Shown here piece by piece: positions 11,968 to 23,302 of a DNA stretch of 64,000 nt. The translations under genes were made by a program, and so were the position numbers. The notes under the pieces were generated by a model. That model was not told the DNA's origin. It searched no databases and saw only the letters and a list, made by a program, of their open reading frames with translations. The stretch is from Calocera cornea HHB12733 (taxonomy: Eukaryota > Basidiomycota > Dacrymycetes > Dacrymycetales > Dacrymycetaceae). The stretch spans positions 161,138-225,137 of the forward strand of contig KV423936.1 in NCBI GenBank assembly GCA_001632435.1, written 5' to 3'. The first letter of the stretch is position 1, and each line of letters starts with the position of its first letter.

Positions 11968-12456
11968 CTACGCGTACCTGTCGTGCTCGTCGCGCGAGCC
12001 GTTGGCGGCTTGCAGACGTGCTTCGTGCTCTTCCTTGGCGAGCATCTCCTGCTCGGCTTCCTCCCCTTCGACGATGACCGCCCATACGGAGGCTTTAAAC
12101 TGGTGAACACGTTACGTTAGTGCTGGGGTGGCGGGCAAGGACGCAAGGGACGGACGAGGGTGAGGACGAGCCCCATCTTGCGCTCCAGGACGCGTAACTG
12201 AGACAGCAGCTCCTCGTTCGGCCGCCCGCCGAGATCTTTTGCGATACCAGAGAGCTACCCACGGCAGAGAACGTCAGTTCAAGCCGCCTAACAGGCCGGA
12301 GAGACGCACCTTCCGAATGAGCCCCGCGGTCCTGGCGTACTCCCACAACACCTCTCCTTCCAATGGCGACAACGCCTGGTGGGACGCGTACGGATTCTGC
12401 ACAAGCACCACGTCGTCCTGTGTGGGCGCGACGGGCGGGGCCGCGGTGGTGGTCAT
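11968..12456 (-). CDS. DAD3: DASH complex subunit DAD3
   Basis: 125 residues from complement(11968-12099, 12156-12254, 12310-12456), all phase-0 junctions, introns 55-56 nt. Diagnostic segments are NPYASHQALSPLEGEVLWEY near the N-terminus and QLRVLERKMGLVLTLFKASV in the middle, the hallmark of fungal Dad3. The tail is acidic and charged (GEEAEQEMLAKEEHEARL). DASH/Dam1 is a fungus-specific ring complex that couples kinetochores to spindle microtubules. Length is normal for the family in basidiomycetes. The ATG at 12456 is the first that reads directly into the conserved part. The donor of the second intron is GTCCGT, slightly off consensus. Confidence 0.85.
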
Positions 12457-14948
12457 CGTGTCGTGTCGTGCAGCGTCGCGTTGGCAATGTCGAGCTGGAC
12501 GCGTCGCGCGCGTCAGTCGTAGTACGGCCGGTGTATGCGCGGGAGCTGTAGGCGGGAGCACACTCGCGTGGCCCGGTTGTCAGGTCAAACCTCCGCTCCG
12601 CAAGCCAGGCCGCCGAGCCTGCCGAGCCTGCCGTGTCAGGCCACGCGACGGCGAGAGCGGAGTTGGACGGGGAACGCTCTTTCGATTGTTGTTCTTTCCT
12701 CTGCAGAATTCGCGGTAACGGCCGCCCGGTTGCCCGATCCCGATCCCTCTCCGCGTAGTTCGGCGCCAGATGCAATTTCAAATGTGCAAACACGCGAACG
12801 CAGATACAGCACGGACCTGTACAGATCAGAGTCGAGAGAGAGCCCGATCGCGCGGTGAGACGATCCCGTTGACGATTCTGAAACAGCGGATGCCCGCGCG
12901 CTGTCAACGCACGCCTGTCAGTCGTTAGCATGCATGCACCGTGCGCGCTTGCAGCAGCTAATTGCTATGATAGCCCGGCGCAGGTCAGCAGACGCGCTGG
13001 GGACGGGTGTATGAGCTGGGCAGGCAGCTGTCAGCGGCCAGCTGTGGACGCGTCTCAGCTGTCAGCGGGCCCCTCGGCGATGCCCCTACCCGGCAATTCG
13101 GAAAACCGATGTTCTGAAAGTATATGCCGCTGCGAGGGCCCCTGACCTCGGCGGTCTCCTGCCGCGTCGGAGTACGGAGCCTTGGAGAGAGAAGCAGCAC
13201 ACGTTCCTGCACCGCCCCGCTGCGCTTCTGGCCCGCTGACTCGGACTCGGACGAGGCTGTATGATTCTTTCGGACTGGGAGTCGTATTGGACAGTGCGGA
13301 GGGAGCTGTGTTGGCGCCCGTGCATTGATTGATCGCGCGAGTGCCCGTGCTTCCCGCTGGAAAGCGAGCTTGGCAGCGACCGGTTTCCCGAGCACGCTCA
13401 GGGATTCACCGGATCATGGTCATACAACCACGAATCATACATTGATTGGTCATCAACAATTCGAATCGTTGAGGTCATGATGACTACAATCAATCAGAGG
13501 TGCTTATCAGCATGATTATAGATCAGCCCAAGCACTCGGATATGTGGCGCCCGCGAACCCCCGAGTCCACGCCAGATCCCAGAAACACAAACCGACAAAC
13601 TTCAATCGCAGGATCTATTCTCGTTTCCAATGCACGCTTCGCTTCGCAGCCGCAGCCTGTGCGGATGGGGATATAATATTGTAAGCATGCATCGCACTTA
13701 CCGGTAACTCGCGGGACGGTATCGACTGCGAGCCCCAACCGTCTAGCATCGACATCCAGGCACCCGGCGCCTGAGACTAGCCCAGTCCGCGATAATTATT
13801 GCCCAAGTCGGGCGGGACCGGTAGAGGTTTTTTCTTCTCTGCGGGCGGTGGACAGCACGTTCGACTCGGAGCGACTGGATCGCGAGACACCGTCAGCCGG
13901 GAGAGAACGCACCCCGAACCCGACGACCGGACTGCTGGACGGAGTTCAGGGCGTCAAGGGTAGCTGCTGGCCCCGGTGTTTCGCCAGGACGGGGCAGCTG
14001 TTGATCCGTCGCAGCAGCGTTGGGGGCCTCGGATCGCGCGCTCGGCGTGATGGGGGATGGGGGGGACGCTACGGTACGTGGTGGCGCAGGGCGGTGCCAC
14101 CAGGCTGGTTGATACTGCAATCCGCGTCCGCCGGTCATTCAGCCGTGTAAAAAATGGGAGTGGGCTGGCGTGCTGTGTCCCTGGCGTCCCCTTTGTGCAT
14201 TGTGTACTGTTTATGGACGCAGAATGTATGTGATTGTCGTTGTTGTGTTGGCGGTTGACTGGTGTGCGGCTGGCAGAAGCCCGCGGGTGGCAGGGGGGCG
14301 CGAACAAGGGAGGGAATGGGGTTGCGTGGGTGAAGGGGTGGGTGGGAAGGGGGCTGAAAAAGCCGGTTGGCGGTTGCCAGGGGGCCATGCGGGTGGGGGC
14401 AGCGCGCTAAGGGGGGCCCGAAGCAGAAGGCACGGAGGCATACGCAAGCGGGAGCAAGAATGACGTGGGACTCTGTGTCGTTGCCAGGCCCCGCTCGAGT
14501 GGTCCCGCTTCGCCCGGGTGAGTCTGGCTGGCTGCTGGTTACCAAACTTTAATCTGTTGCAGGGCCGCTCTGGTCCCGTGTGCGTGCTTGCTGGGATGGG
14601 CTGCCCGAACGGGCAATGTGCCGTTGACAGGCGGCAGGCGGCAGGCGGCAGGCAGGCGCGCAGAGATGCCGTGTATGCTGCAAGCCGCCGCAGCGTCCTC
14701 CTTTGCTCCGCCGTGCTGGGCCACGCCTTCCTCTCCCAGCCTGCGCACGCCCTTCTCGTGCATTGCCTCTTATAGGCCCCCATTCTGCTCCCCTCCCCCT
14801 CCGTTTATAATCTCCCCCTCCCCTTCCATCCCCTCCATCTCCATCTCCCTCGTCCCCCCGTCTCACCTCCCCTCCCCACCCACCACCTCCTCCCCAACTC
14901 CCCAACAACAGCTCCCCCGTGCCCGTCCCCCCCAACACAAGCACGACG
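12457..14948. other. intergenic, no supported gene
   Basis: No convincing coding region. It contains a short AT-rich palindromic element at 13441-13494 (listed separately) and, close to its right end (about 14805-14940), a pyrimidine-rich tract with a TTTATAA box that probably belongs to the promoter and leader of the gene starting at 14949. Confidence 0.5.
13441..13494. repeat. 54-bp imperfect palindrome
   Basis: The outer arms ATTGATT (13441-13447) and AATCAAT (13488-13494) are exact inverse complements. Inside them TCATCA (13450-13455) pairs with TGATGA (13478-13483), and the centre around TTCGAA is flanked by CAACA and TCGTTG. It could form a cruciform or bind a dimeric protein. It lies in otherwise featureless intergenic DNA. 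Confidence 0.45.
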
Positions 14949-15659
14949 ATGATGGCGACCTCCTCCCAGCCTGCGCGCGGCGAGTACTCGCCCCTCTTCA
15001 CACAGGGCCTCTACAGCGCCAACCCCGCCAGCAGGCGCCACCTCCAGTCCTCCTCCTTCCTCGACGTCGACTCCCCCTCAGAGTCAGGCGACGACACGGA
15101 CGCGAGCATGGCCTCCTTCGTCGGATCCCTCCGGTGCGCGCACTCTCCCTTCGTTTCGTGCTCCCTAGATGCTGACCAAGCGCATATATGCAGCCCCAAC
15201 ACCCAGGCCGGCCGCGCCGTCTCCCCTACCCCGACGGTCCGCCCTGCGCATGCAGGCCCCTCCCGGCCCTCGCACGCCCGCCTCGCCGGCATCCCCGCTC
15301 CTGCACCCCCGCCAAACCATGCGCTCCCCTCCGTGCCTCCCCAGGCCGGCGGGTACCCCATGCAGCCCCAGCAGCGCGGAGCGCCTATCCCGGGCCACGC
15401 GCGCTCGCCCACCGCCGCGTCATACGCCTCGTCGTACGCTTCCCCCGCCGACCAGCGCATGGCCGCGCTCGCTCGCTTGGAGGGCCGTCCCGCTCCCCCG
15501 CCTAATCAGCGCCCTCCGCCCCCTCCCCAGCAGAACGGTTACCCCCAGAACGGCTACTCTCAGAATGGCTATGCACCCCCGCCCTCTGGTGCGAGCTTCC
15601 TCAGCCTGAGCGACGCACCCCAGGGCCGGAGCTACCCCTCGCAGCCCCGGCGCTCGTGA
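14949..15659 (+). CDS. small proline-rich protein with NGY repeats, unknown function
   Basis: About 216 residues from exons 14949-15133 and 15194-15659 (60-nt intron with GTGCGC..TGCAG ends; in frame, so an unspliced form is also open). The start at 14949 (MMATSSQPARGEYSPLF) follows a pyrimidine-rich leader typical of expressed fungal genes. The N-terminal 60 residues look ordered (SFLDVDSPSESGDDTD). The rest is rich in Pro, Ala, Ser and Gln and ends with three close copies of QNGY before APPPSG. No domain, signal peptide or membrane segment was recognised. Pyrimidine-rich leader and clean splice sites argue for a real gene; function cannot be assigned. Confidence 0.6.
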   Translation: MMATSSQPARGEYSPLFTQGLYSANPASRRHLQSSSFLDVDSPSESGDDTDASMASFVGSLRCAHSPFVSCSLDADQAHICSPNTQAGRAVSPTPTVRPAHAGPSRPSHARLAGIPAPAPPPNHALPSVPPQAGGYPMQPQQRGAPIPGHARSPTAASYASSYASPADQRMAALARLEGRPAPPPNQRPPPPPQQNGYPQNGYSQNGYAPPPSGASFLSLSDAPQGRSYPSQPRRS

Positions 15660-16749
15660 TCGTCCAGCGCACGAGGAATCTGATGGAACCGGCCGACATC
15701 GACGCAAACACTGTTCTGATACGCACCCATATCTGCTGGTCGTTTACCCGCTGGCTGGTTCTCCCGTCCACCGGCACGCGCCGACCACCGCCACCAACGC
15801 TGTATTACCTACCGCCCCATCCAACGAATATCGCTCTACCGCCCCCTCCAGGCGCCTGCATCACAAACATGAAAGAGCCCACGCACCTGCATCATCGCAC
15901 GCACTCGCACGTAGCACGTACGCCGCGCATCTGCGCAGGAGGCTGCACAACATGCCTTCGCCCATCTGCGCAGCAATAATGTCCAACATTTCCCCGACTC
16001 CGATCCGAAGTCATCCATCCATCCCATGCTCTCGTCTTTCTTCCCTTTGCTCCATCTTGTTCTCCATTCCACCTGGCGAAATCTTTGCATCCACTCTTGC
16101 TCGCGCGCGTGCTGTACACTGCCTTTTCTCTTGTCTAACCTATTCCACGACTTGGCTTAATTACGTGTGCGCGTTGATCGCCCGCACACGCCGCCATGTG
16201 TATGCCTTCCCGGTTGTTATTCCCTTCTTCCCTTCACCGCATCGCGCCATCCCGCCCCGAGTCGCCCATCCTCCCGCGTCCTCACAAAGCGCACCATATC
16301 GACCACGGGACGCGCCGTTTCTCATCGCACCACGCTCAGCATATATGACGTGTCGGTGACCCGTTTGCTTCTCTGCTCTGCTTTCATTTCCTTGGCGCGT
16401 TGTCGCATCATCCTCCCCTCACGCCATGTAGATGTCATTATCTGGCGAAAGCGTCTCGCATGTTAAAATAGCCTAATCATTAATATACGCTTTGCTTGGA
16501 CTGTCATCCTGCCCCTTCTTTGTGTAGCGTACAGGGCTATGCACTGTAAGATGATCCACAGTGTTGGACTGCTGTACAAGCGCGAACAGCGTAGCATATC
16601 CAGGAATAAGAAGTCCACGGGCCGCACTGGTCCAAGAGAAGAGGGAAACACCGCAGCGGATGTTAGATGAACACCGAACGTAGACCCAGGCCGCGTACAT
16701 TACAGTACCACACCGGCGGCCGCCTTCTAATCCGCCCAGGCCGGCCCTC
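15660..16749. other. convergent intergenic region
   Basis: Lies between two convergent genes and should hold both 3' ends. It is pyrimidine-rich with several CACC/CATC runs. No coding region or RNA gene is supported. Confidence 0.5.
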
Positions 16750-19297
16750 CTACACCGCCTGCGGTGGTGTCCAGCTGCCCGGGCCGAACCCCCTCGGGCC
16801 CAGCGCAGCGTCCAGCACGGCCATCGCCTCGAGGACGCGCTCCTCCTCCCAGGGCCTGCCCACGACCTGCACGCCCACGGGCAAGCCCGTCATCGCATGC
16901 GCGTCGTACACCCTTCTCATCTCCGTACGGAGCATCACCGACCCCGGGTCCCTTTCGGCGGGAGGGGCGTCGGGCCACACGTCGGTGGGCTGCACGCGCG
17001 TGACGGGCACCACGCCCGCCGGGTAGTGCAGCGTGTTGTAGTAGATTGTTGCGCTGGCCAGGGGAACGAGCGTGCGGGTCGCCCCGTGCGGGACGGCGGG
17101 CATCGCCTGCACGGGGGCGAGGACAAAGTCGAATGCCTGTTCTTCCCAGACCTGTGCAACAGCATACAGGTTCATCAGCCTCGCTCGATATCAGACGGGG
17201 GCAGAGGAGGACCTTGGCATTGTACTCCACCATAAGCTCGTTTCGCCTCGCCGTCCAGTCCACAAACTCCCCCACGGACTTATACCGCGACGCAGCCATG
17301 AGCCTGGCGAACCTGTGATCGCCCACGAACGTCCGCAGCACCCAGGTTGCGAAGCTCCTCAGGAACTCTATCCGCCAGTCAAACCAGTTGAGCCGTCAGA
17401 GTCGGGCCGGCGAGTGAGGGGCAGGAGAGGCGTACGCGGTATACTCGGCCCGAGCGTGACCAGGAAGAGGGAGGCGTCCTGCGGGTCCGGCCCGAGGTGG
17501 GACGTGAGCGTCCGATACCCGTCCGAGCTCGTGAGCGCTGTGAAGCACTCCATCGCCTCCAGCGCTACGTTATCCACCGTCAGCATTGGGAAGGGAGGTG
17601 CTAGCGAAAGGACGCCGGACCGTTCGGGGGGACAAACTCGACGCACTCGTGCCCCGCTTTGGTGAGCGCTGCGACGGCCTCCCGGACGGCGCGCTTGACG
17701 GGTGGGGACATCTCGACGATGTTGTCTGCCTTTCCTTCAGTACACTCGCTCCGCCTTCCATAACATATGGAGAGCGTACCAGAAGTATAGTACCCGATCC
17801 TCAGCTTCGGGGGGAGCTTCACCTCCCTCCACGGCACAGGCGGAAGGTGCTCGTTCGGGCCCCCAGGGAGGCCGCACAGCGTCTGGCACGCGAGCTTCAG
17901 GTCCGCTACCGACCTGCAAGACAGAAGCACAGGTCAGCGTCCCTTCCACAAGCTCGGAATGAAAGGGGACCGGAATGGGAATGGGAGCGTACCGCGCCAT
18001 AGGCCCGTTGTTCACCAGTATGGCTTCAAACCCCGGGTCGGGCGCTGTTCGCCCAGAAGACCATCAACATCCATCCCACGAGGGGCCTCCGCCGCCCAAC
18101 GGAAAAGGACGCACAAGCGCTTCCCCAAGCCGAGAACCTCGGCACACCGCACTTGAGTGCCCAGCACCCACTCAGCCCCGCGGGGATACGCAGTGAACCG
18201 CCGATGTCGCCCCCGAAGCCGAGGGCGCTGCCCCCGCAGGCGAGGAGGGCGGCTTCGCCGCCTGAGGAGCCGCCGGGGATGTGCAAGGGGGAGATGGGGT
18301 GTGATGTGCGCGAGAAGACGGGGTTGGCGCCTGTTATAAGGAGTCAGCGGGGGAAGGAGAGGGGGAAGGGGAGGGGAAAGAGGGGGAGGAGACGGACATT
18401 CGAAGCTCAACAATGTCTGGGGGACCTGCGAGGCAAGAAGTGTCAGCGAGCGCCCGGCACCGTGCTGAGCTCGGGGTGAGGGAAGGGCGGACACACATTC
18501 GTCTTGCATATCGGGATCCCCCCAGCGGCCTTAACCTGCGCAACGAGCTGCATACCCCATGAACAACCATGCTCGCATGGAATGGTCTAGCGTACGAGCC
18601 CGTCCTCTTTCGCGGGGTTGTATGCCCACCTGCCAGCTGGCAGTCAGCGCCGTCTCCCTCATGGTGCAGGCAGAGCGGGGAAAGGGGGCGTACTGCGTAT
18701 ATCCGATGGTGGAGTCGTACCCCTTTACGTTGACTGAGGAGCGGCTTGCATTCAGTACTGAGCCGTCCGAGACAGGCAGCGGGGAAGAGGCGCACACTGG
18801 TCCTTGAACGACACGGGCACGCCGTGCAGCGCTCCTCTGGCGCGGCCGGTCGCCTCAAACTCCTTATCGAGCGCGCGTGCCTGCTCGAGCGCGTCCAGGA
18901 ACATCACTGTGCAGCCACGCGTAAGCGCCCGTCAGTGCGCGGTTGGGTGAGACACATTGAATAAATCAATAGCAATGGCGCGCGGGCATACCCTCGGTGA
19001 TACAGTTCGTCGCCGCGTGGGCCTCGAGCGCGCGGGAGATGTACGCGGCTGTGACGAGCTCGGCGGTCCATCCTGCTGTGTGTGTCTGGATGTTGTGCGT
19101 GATCTCCCCCGCTGCGTTGGACGGTTGGCGCTGCTGCTCCTGGGGTATGAGGTGGGCTTACCGGTTGCGGAGAGGTGGGCGGAGCGCTGGGGGAGGTGGT
19201 AGGACTGGATTGTGCGGGCTGCTGCTGCGATTGCTGCTGCTCGCTCTGCTTGCTTTTTCGCTGCGATGTCCTTCCATGAGTTGTCGAAAGGCCACAT
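16750..19297 (-). CDS. amidase-signature-family hydrolase (fungal general amidase/acetamidase type)
   Basis: Multi-exon gene, roughly 550 residues after splicing, starting at 19297 (MWPFDNSWKDIAAKKQ, a typical fungal amidase N-terminus) and stopping at 16750. Ordered pieces include EITHNIQTHTAGWTAELV, ALHGVPVSFKDQ (catalytic Lys), PGGSSGGEAALLACGGSALG (amidase signature with Ser motif and GGSLRIP after it), NNGPMAR/SVADLKLA, YNAK/VWEEQAFDFVLAPVQ and near the end TGLPVGVQVVGRPWEE. These enzymes hydrolyse linear amides with a Ser-Ser-Lys triad. All triad segments are present. The region 18030-18170, just after GGSLRIP, does not give a clean exon junction: a normal SLKPG-type segment is missing or distorted. 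The gene may be intact with unusual splicing or carry a small lesion. Substrate cannot be predicted. Confidence 0.8.
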
Positions 19298-20519
19298 TGT
19301 TCCAGCAAAGACAACAAGAATATTATGAATGAAGGAATGAATAGCAAAAGGTTTGCGGCAAGCGCGGCCCGGAAGCGCGACTAGAGCACCCGCCTTGTCC
19401 CAGAAGACGCCCTCGGCGGCCGCGGCCAGTTGCGGAATTGCTTCCCTGGCTGGCGCGGCACGGCCATTATCCATCGAGAGGCTGTGCGGGACCTGCGTCC
19501 TGCGCCGGGATGGACCAAGGGGTCGTGAGGGGCGGGGCTCGATCGAGCGCGCATCCGGGGAGTCCGCTGGGGGGTGAACCCACCGCATTCCCTAGAGAGG
19601 GCCGTGACAGCCACTCACGCTAAAAGAGCACAAGTTAGAAGAGGAATAAGTCTCTGCCCCATATACTGCGTGCACGCAGTGTGCTCATCGCATACATCAC
19701 TTCAGCAGTGCCAAGATCCACAGAACACATCGAACATGCGCATTAATATTATTGACACAACACTGTACACGGTGTAATACTCGCGGGAGTGTGCAAAAAA
19801 AACATGTGTTGTGTTCAAAAAGCGATCCGAGACATTGTACAATGTCTAAGCCCCCATGCCGCAACGGTTAAGGTGTCTGCCTCTATTCGAGCACACTGAA
19901 CCCCCGTTGTTTGAGAGCCGGGTTCGAGCCCTGCAGCTGTTAGTTGGCCCCTGCATTTCTGCAGTCCGCCCGATATACCCCTGCATCTCGGTAATGCTGT
20001 GCAGTGCCAATGGGGATTGGCACCTGACCCCCGAGCGGGGTTAGAGACGCCCAAGAAGATCGATGGACGACGGGACCAGCAGGGGCGGATGGCGGGACAC
20101 GGGACACAAAGGTGAGTACTCTCTTTTTCACACCTCATTACAATCGATATCCAAATGTTCACTGTGCAAACGACTTAGACAAGAAAGAATGGGCATCATG
20201 CATCCGTTGTTGGTCACAACCTTGAAAGAGCGTTTTCGGCGTACCTATTAGTTAGAGGAACTACGAGAGCGAGCACGCAGGTCGTAGGGCTGTCTTGCCT
20301 AACATTCTGCATTGTTTCCTCTCTGTACAGTCCAGCACCCCGCTCTACTCTGCCAAAACAGGGACAACAACAGGAGTGAACTGATGCGGGTGTACGGCGG
20401 ACGGTCTCCGGCGACGGCGGGTGCAATGCTGATTGCACTGCGGGTTGAAGGGCCCTAGTTATGTACTGTAGCGCCCCTCGACGCGTCGCGTCCCTCTCTT
20501 TCCTCCTCACAATGCCACG
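19298..20519. other. intergenic region between amidase and thymidylate kinase
   Basis: Contains the divergent promoters of the amidase (starting at 19297) and the thymidylate kinase (starting at 20520), and a tRNA-like element near 19850-19945 that is listed separately. No coding region is supported. Confidence 0.5.
19850..19945 (+). ncRNA. tRNA-like element (possible degenerate tRNA or tRNA-derived SINE head)
   Basis: A good A-box match (TGCCGCAACGGTTAAGG, near 19857) is followed about 64 bases later by a good B-box match (GGTTCGAGCCC, near 19921). That spacing fits class II (Leu/Ser-like) tRNAs. A T-arm with four of five pairs can be drawn, but a matching acceptor stem and a clean 7-base anticodon loop cannot, so a functional tRNA is unlikely. 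Internal polymerase III promoters on a poorly folding body suggest a tRNA pseudogene or the head of a SINE. Confidence 0.35.
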
Positions 20520-21333
20520 ATGCGCGGCGCATTCATCGTGATAGAAGGGCTCGACCGGTCGGGCAAGTCGACCCAGACGGCCCTCCTGGCTGCCCGGCTT
20601 GCCGCCCACGGCCGCCCAGTCGAGCAGTTCAAGTTCCCCGGTGCGTCCCGCCAGCGCGCACTCGCAGGGGTCAGGCTGACCTGGTGGTGCTGGTGCTGGT
20701 GCTGGTGCGCAGACCGGACGACCCCGATAGGACAGATGATCGACGCGTACCTGCGCTCCCAGAGCGACCTGGAGGATCACGCGATCCACCTGCTGTTCAG
20801 CGCGAACCGGTGGGAGCTCGCGTGCGTCCTCTCCCCTCCCCTCCCATCCATCCCCACTTCCCCACTCCCACTTCCCACCGCCCTTCCCCCCGCTCCAGCA
20901 GACAGCTCACCCCCTCCCCAGCCCCAGAATAGAAAGTCTCCTCGCCTCCGGCACCACCGTCCTCTCCGACCGGTACGCCCCCTCCGGCCTCTCCTTCTCC
21001 GCCTCCAAGGGCCTCCCCCTCCCCTGGTGCGCCGCCCCGGACGTGGGGCTCCCCGCGCCCGACCTGGTCATCTTCCTCGATATCGACCCTTCTAAAGCTG
21101 CGGAGCGGGGCGGGTACGGGAAGGAGAGGTATGAGCGGCGCGAGGTGCAGGAGCGCGTTAGGGGCGTGTTTCGGTTGCTTGGCGACGGGGAGGGGGAGGA
21201 CAGGTGGAAGGTCGTCGATGCGGGCCAGGAGATGGATCAAGTCACGAGGGAGATTTGGGAGGCGGTGGAGCCGCTCAGGGTGGGCGTGGAGGGGGAGGTG
21301 AAGCGGCTTTGGGTTGATCGGAAGTGGGAATGA
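20520..21333 (+). CDS. CDC8: thymidylate (dTMP) kinase
   Basis: 211 residues from exons 20520-20640, 20713-20821 and 20928-21333. The P-loop IEGLDRSGKSTQ starts at about residue 8, FPDRTTPIGQMIDAYL spans the first junction, LFSANRWE follows, then the base-binding/LID stretch SDRYAPSGLSFSASKGL and PDLVIFLDIDPSKAAERG. This order and length match eukaryotic dTMP kinase (Cdc8), which phosphorylates dTMP to dTDP for DNA synthesis. All catalytic motifs are intact. The first intron contains a short TGGTGC repeat (about 20683-20706). It is convergent with the UBC6 gene, the two stops lying 220 bp apart. Confidence 0.94.
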
Positions 21334-21552
21334 GGCGGGACGGAGCGGGAACTTCCGTACTACAATTACTATCCGCGGGAGGAGATGTACAACGGGGAGG
21401 GTACAATGTGGTGTATAGGTGTACAGACGGGACGGGAAGCGGATGCAGGCGAACGAGCGGGGAGCGGGAGGCAGGGGAGCGAGCAATGTACCGTGTCCTT
21501 AGCGGACACGCAGGCCAGTCTAGATGGCCCGACCAGCGCGCAGCGCCCCCAG

Positions 21553-22770
21553 CTAGCCCGACAGCATCCGGCTCACCAGCACCGCGAGCGCAATGACGAT
21601 CAGATAGCGCCACCTAGCCGTGAAGACTCGTAAGCGACCTGTCCACCCAGCGGCGGCAGCGACAGGCAGCTGACCGGGTCCCACTCCGGGCGGCGCCTGC
21701 ACCTGCATCTCTCCTTTCGCCTGTTGTCCATGCTGCGCTTGCGCTGGTGCGGTTGCTGGGTCGGGCGGCGGCGCGACGGCGGCGGTGGTTGACGCACTCG
21801 CGACGGCTTCCTGCGCATCTTTGCTCCTCGGCACCTCGCCCATGTTCGGCAGGTCCTTCATCTGCTCCTCAGAGTACTGCCACCACCAGCTCATCAGCAC
21901 TTGCCCACGCACAGGGCACGCAGGGCTCACCTCGGGAAACATCTCACGGAACTTCTTGTTCCCCCTGTTGAACTCGTGGCTCTTCTTCGCGAACGCCTTC
22001 TTGTCCAGGTCCGTCGTCGTGATGCTCCCCGTGGTGATCTCGTCCGAGAGCATGAACGACAGGAGGCCCGTGAGACTGTCCAGCAATCCGCAGTCAGCAA
22101 TGCTCCGGGATATGGCAGGGGAGAGGGGGGGGCAGGACGCACATGGTAGCCACGCTCCACGCGGGGTTCCACGTCCCCGGATGGTAGTCGCTCATGCTCG
22201 TGCAGATCTTCTTATCCGGCTGGAACCTCCCGGACGGGGTATGCATCTTCCCACCAGGCAAAACAGAGCCATATCAGCCACATCTGATGCTGGGTATACG
22301 CATAATGAGGGGAGAGGGACGCACCTTTATGCCCGGAGGTTTGAACGGGTAGTCGGACGGGAAGGTCAGCATGCCGTAGTACTCCCCGCCGTGGTACGGG
22401 CTGTCCGGCGGCCCGCGCTGTCCGACACATCCCACATCAATACCCTGCTAGCCCCATCCATTAAGAGGGGACGTACGAGGATATAGTGCCCTGAAGACCG
22501 GTCAGCTGCTGTAACCTTACGCGACGGAGGGGATGGGAGGGAAGCGGGAAGTGGGAAGTGGGAAGTGGGAAGGGGAGGGGATACGCACAGTTCAGGATGT
22601 TCCTCTCGTCCGGGGCGGCCCAGACGAAGGGCGGCGGGGACTTCTGCATCCCCATGTACTCCTTTGTGAGCTAGGCGGGCGTTGTGCCGTATCAGTCTCT
22701 CTCGGTCCCGTGCCTGCACGGCTGCTTGAGGAGGAGCACTCACCCGCTTGTGGGCCGCTTTTGACGCCAT
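21553..22770 (-). CDS. UBC6: tail-anchored ubiquitin-conjugating enzyme E2 (UBC6/UBE2J type)
   Basis: Multi-exon, about 265 residues. N-terminus MASKAAHKR joins [20 protein letters not shown]; then [35 protein letters not shown] and [15 protein letters not shown]. The cysteine in KKIC is the catalytic thioester residue; the usual HPN triplet is replaced by HTPSGRF, as in UBC6/UBE2J enzymes. After an Ala/Pro/Gln-rich linker the C-terminus is a hydrophobic segment ([19 protein letters not shown]) without a following domain, so the protein should be a tail-anchored ER membrane protein with the active site in the cytosol. Family members act with Doa10-type ligases in ER-associated degradation. 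Four to five introns of about 50-75 nt were inferred; individual junctions in the first third are less certain. Confidence 0.9.
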
Positions 22771-23302
22771 GATAGCCTGTTAGAAGTGGATGGGATGCGA
22801 GGAGGGAAGGGAAGGAGCAAGCGAGTGGTGGTGGTGGTGGGTCGAGAGAGGAAGGAGGTGAAGCTGGAGACCGGACGGGGAGGTATAGATAGATAGACAG
22901 AGAGAGAGTCGACAGGACAGTCACGTCCCCAGTCGTGGTGAGGCGGGTCAGTGTGAGAGGGAGATAGGCGAGAGGCAAGAGCAGGAGGCGCGGCACAGCC
23001 TTACCGCCGCCGTCGCAGGGCAAAGCCGCGCGCGCGTGGGGCAAGCCGCTTCGGCACGAGTCAGCCTCGCAGGCGTCTTCTGAGGACTGGTCGGGGAAGT
23101 TGGCAGTATTTCCGGAATATTGGGCGGGTCGGCGGAAAGATTATCACAATCGATGTATTCCTATCGCGATGGCTCTGCGGGATCGACTGGTGCTGAGAAC
23201 GACACCGTACAGTCAAAGACGCCGCACGAGATGAAGCATGATCATTACAGTCCCCCGAGGTACAAATACAGTATACAAGCCATAATAGCATCGCCCATGC
23301 TC

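Noticed and set aside
18932..19588. An extended minus-strand start for the amidase upstream of 19297
   Set aside because: The upstream residues do not resemble amidase N-termini, whereas MWPFDNSWKDIAAKKQ at 19297 does.
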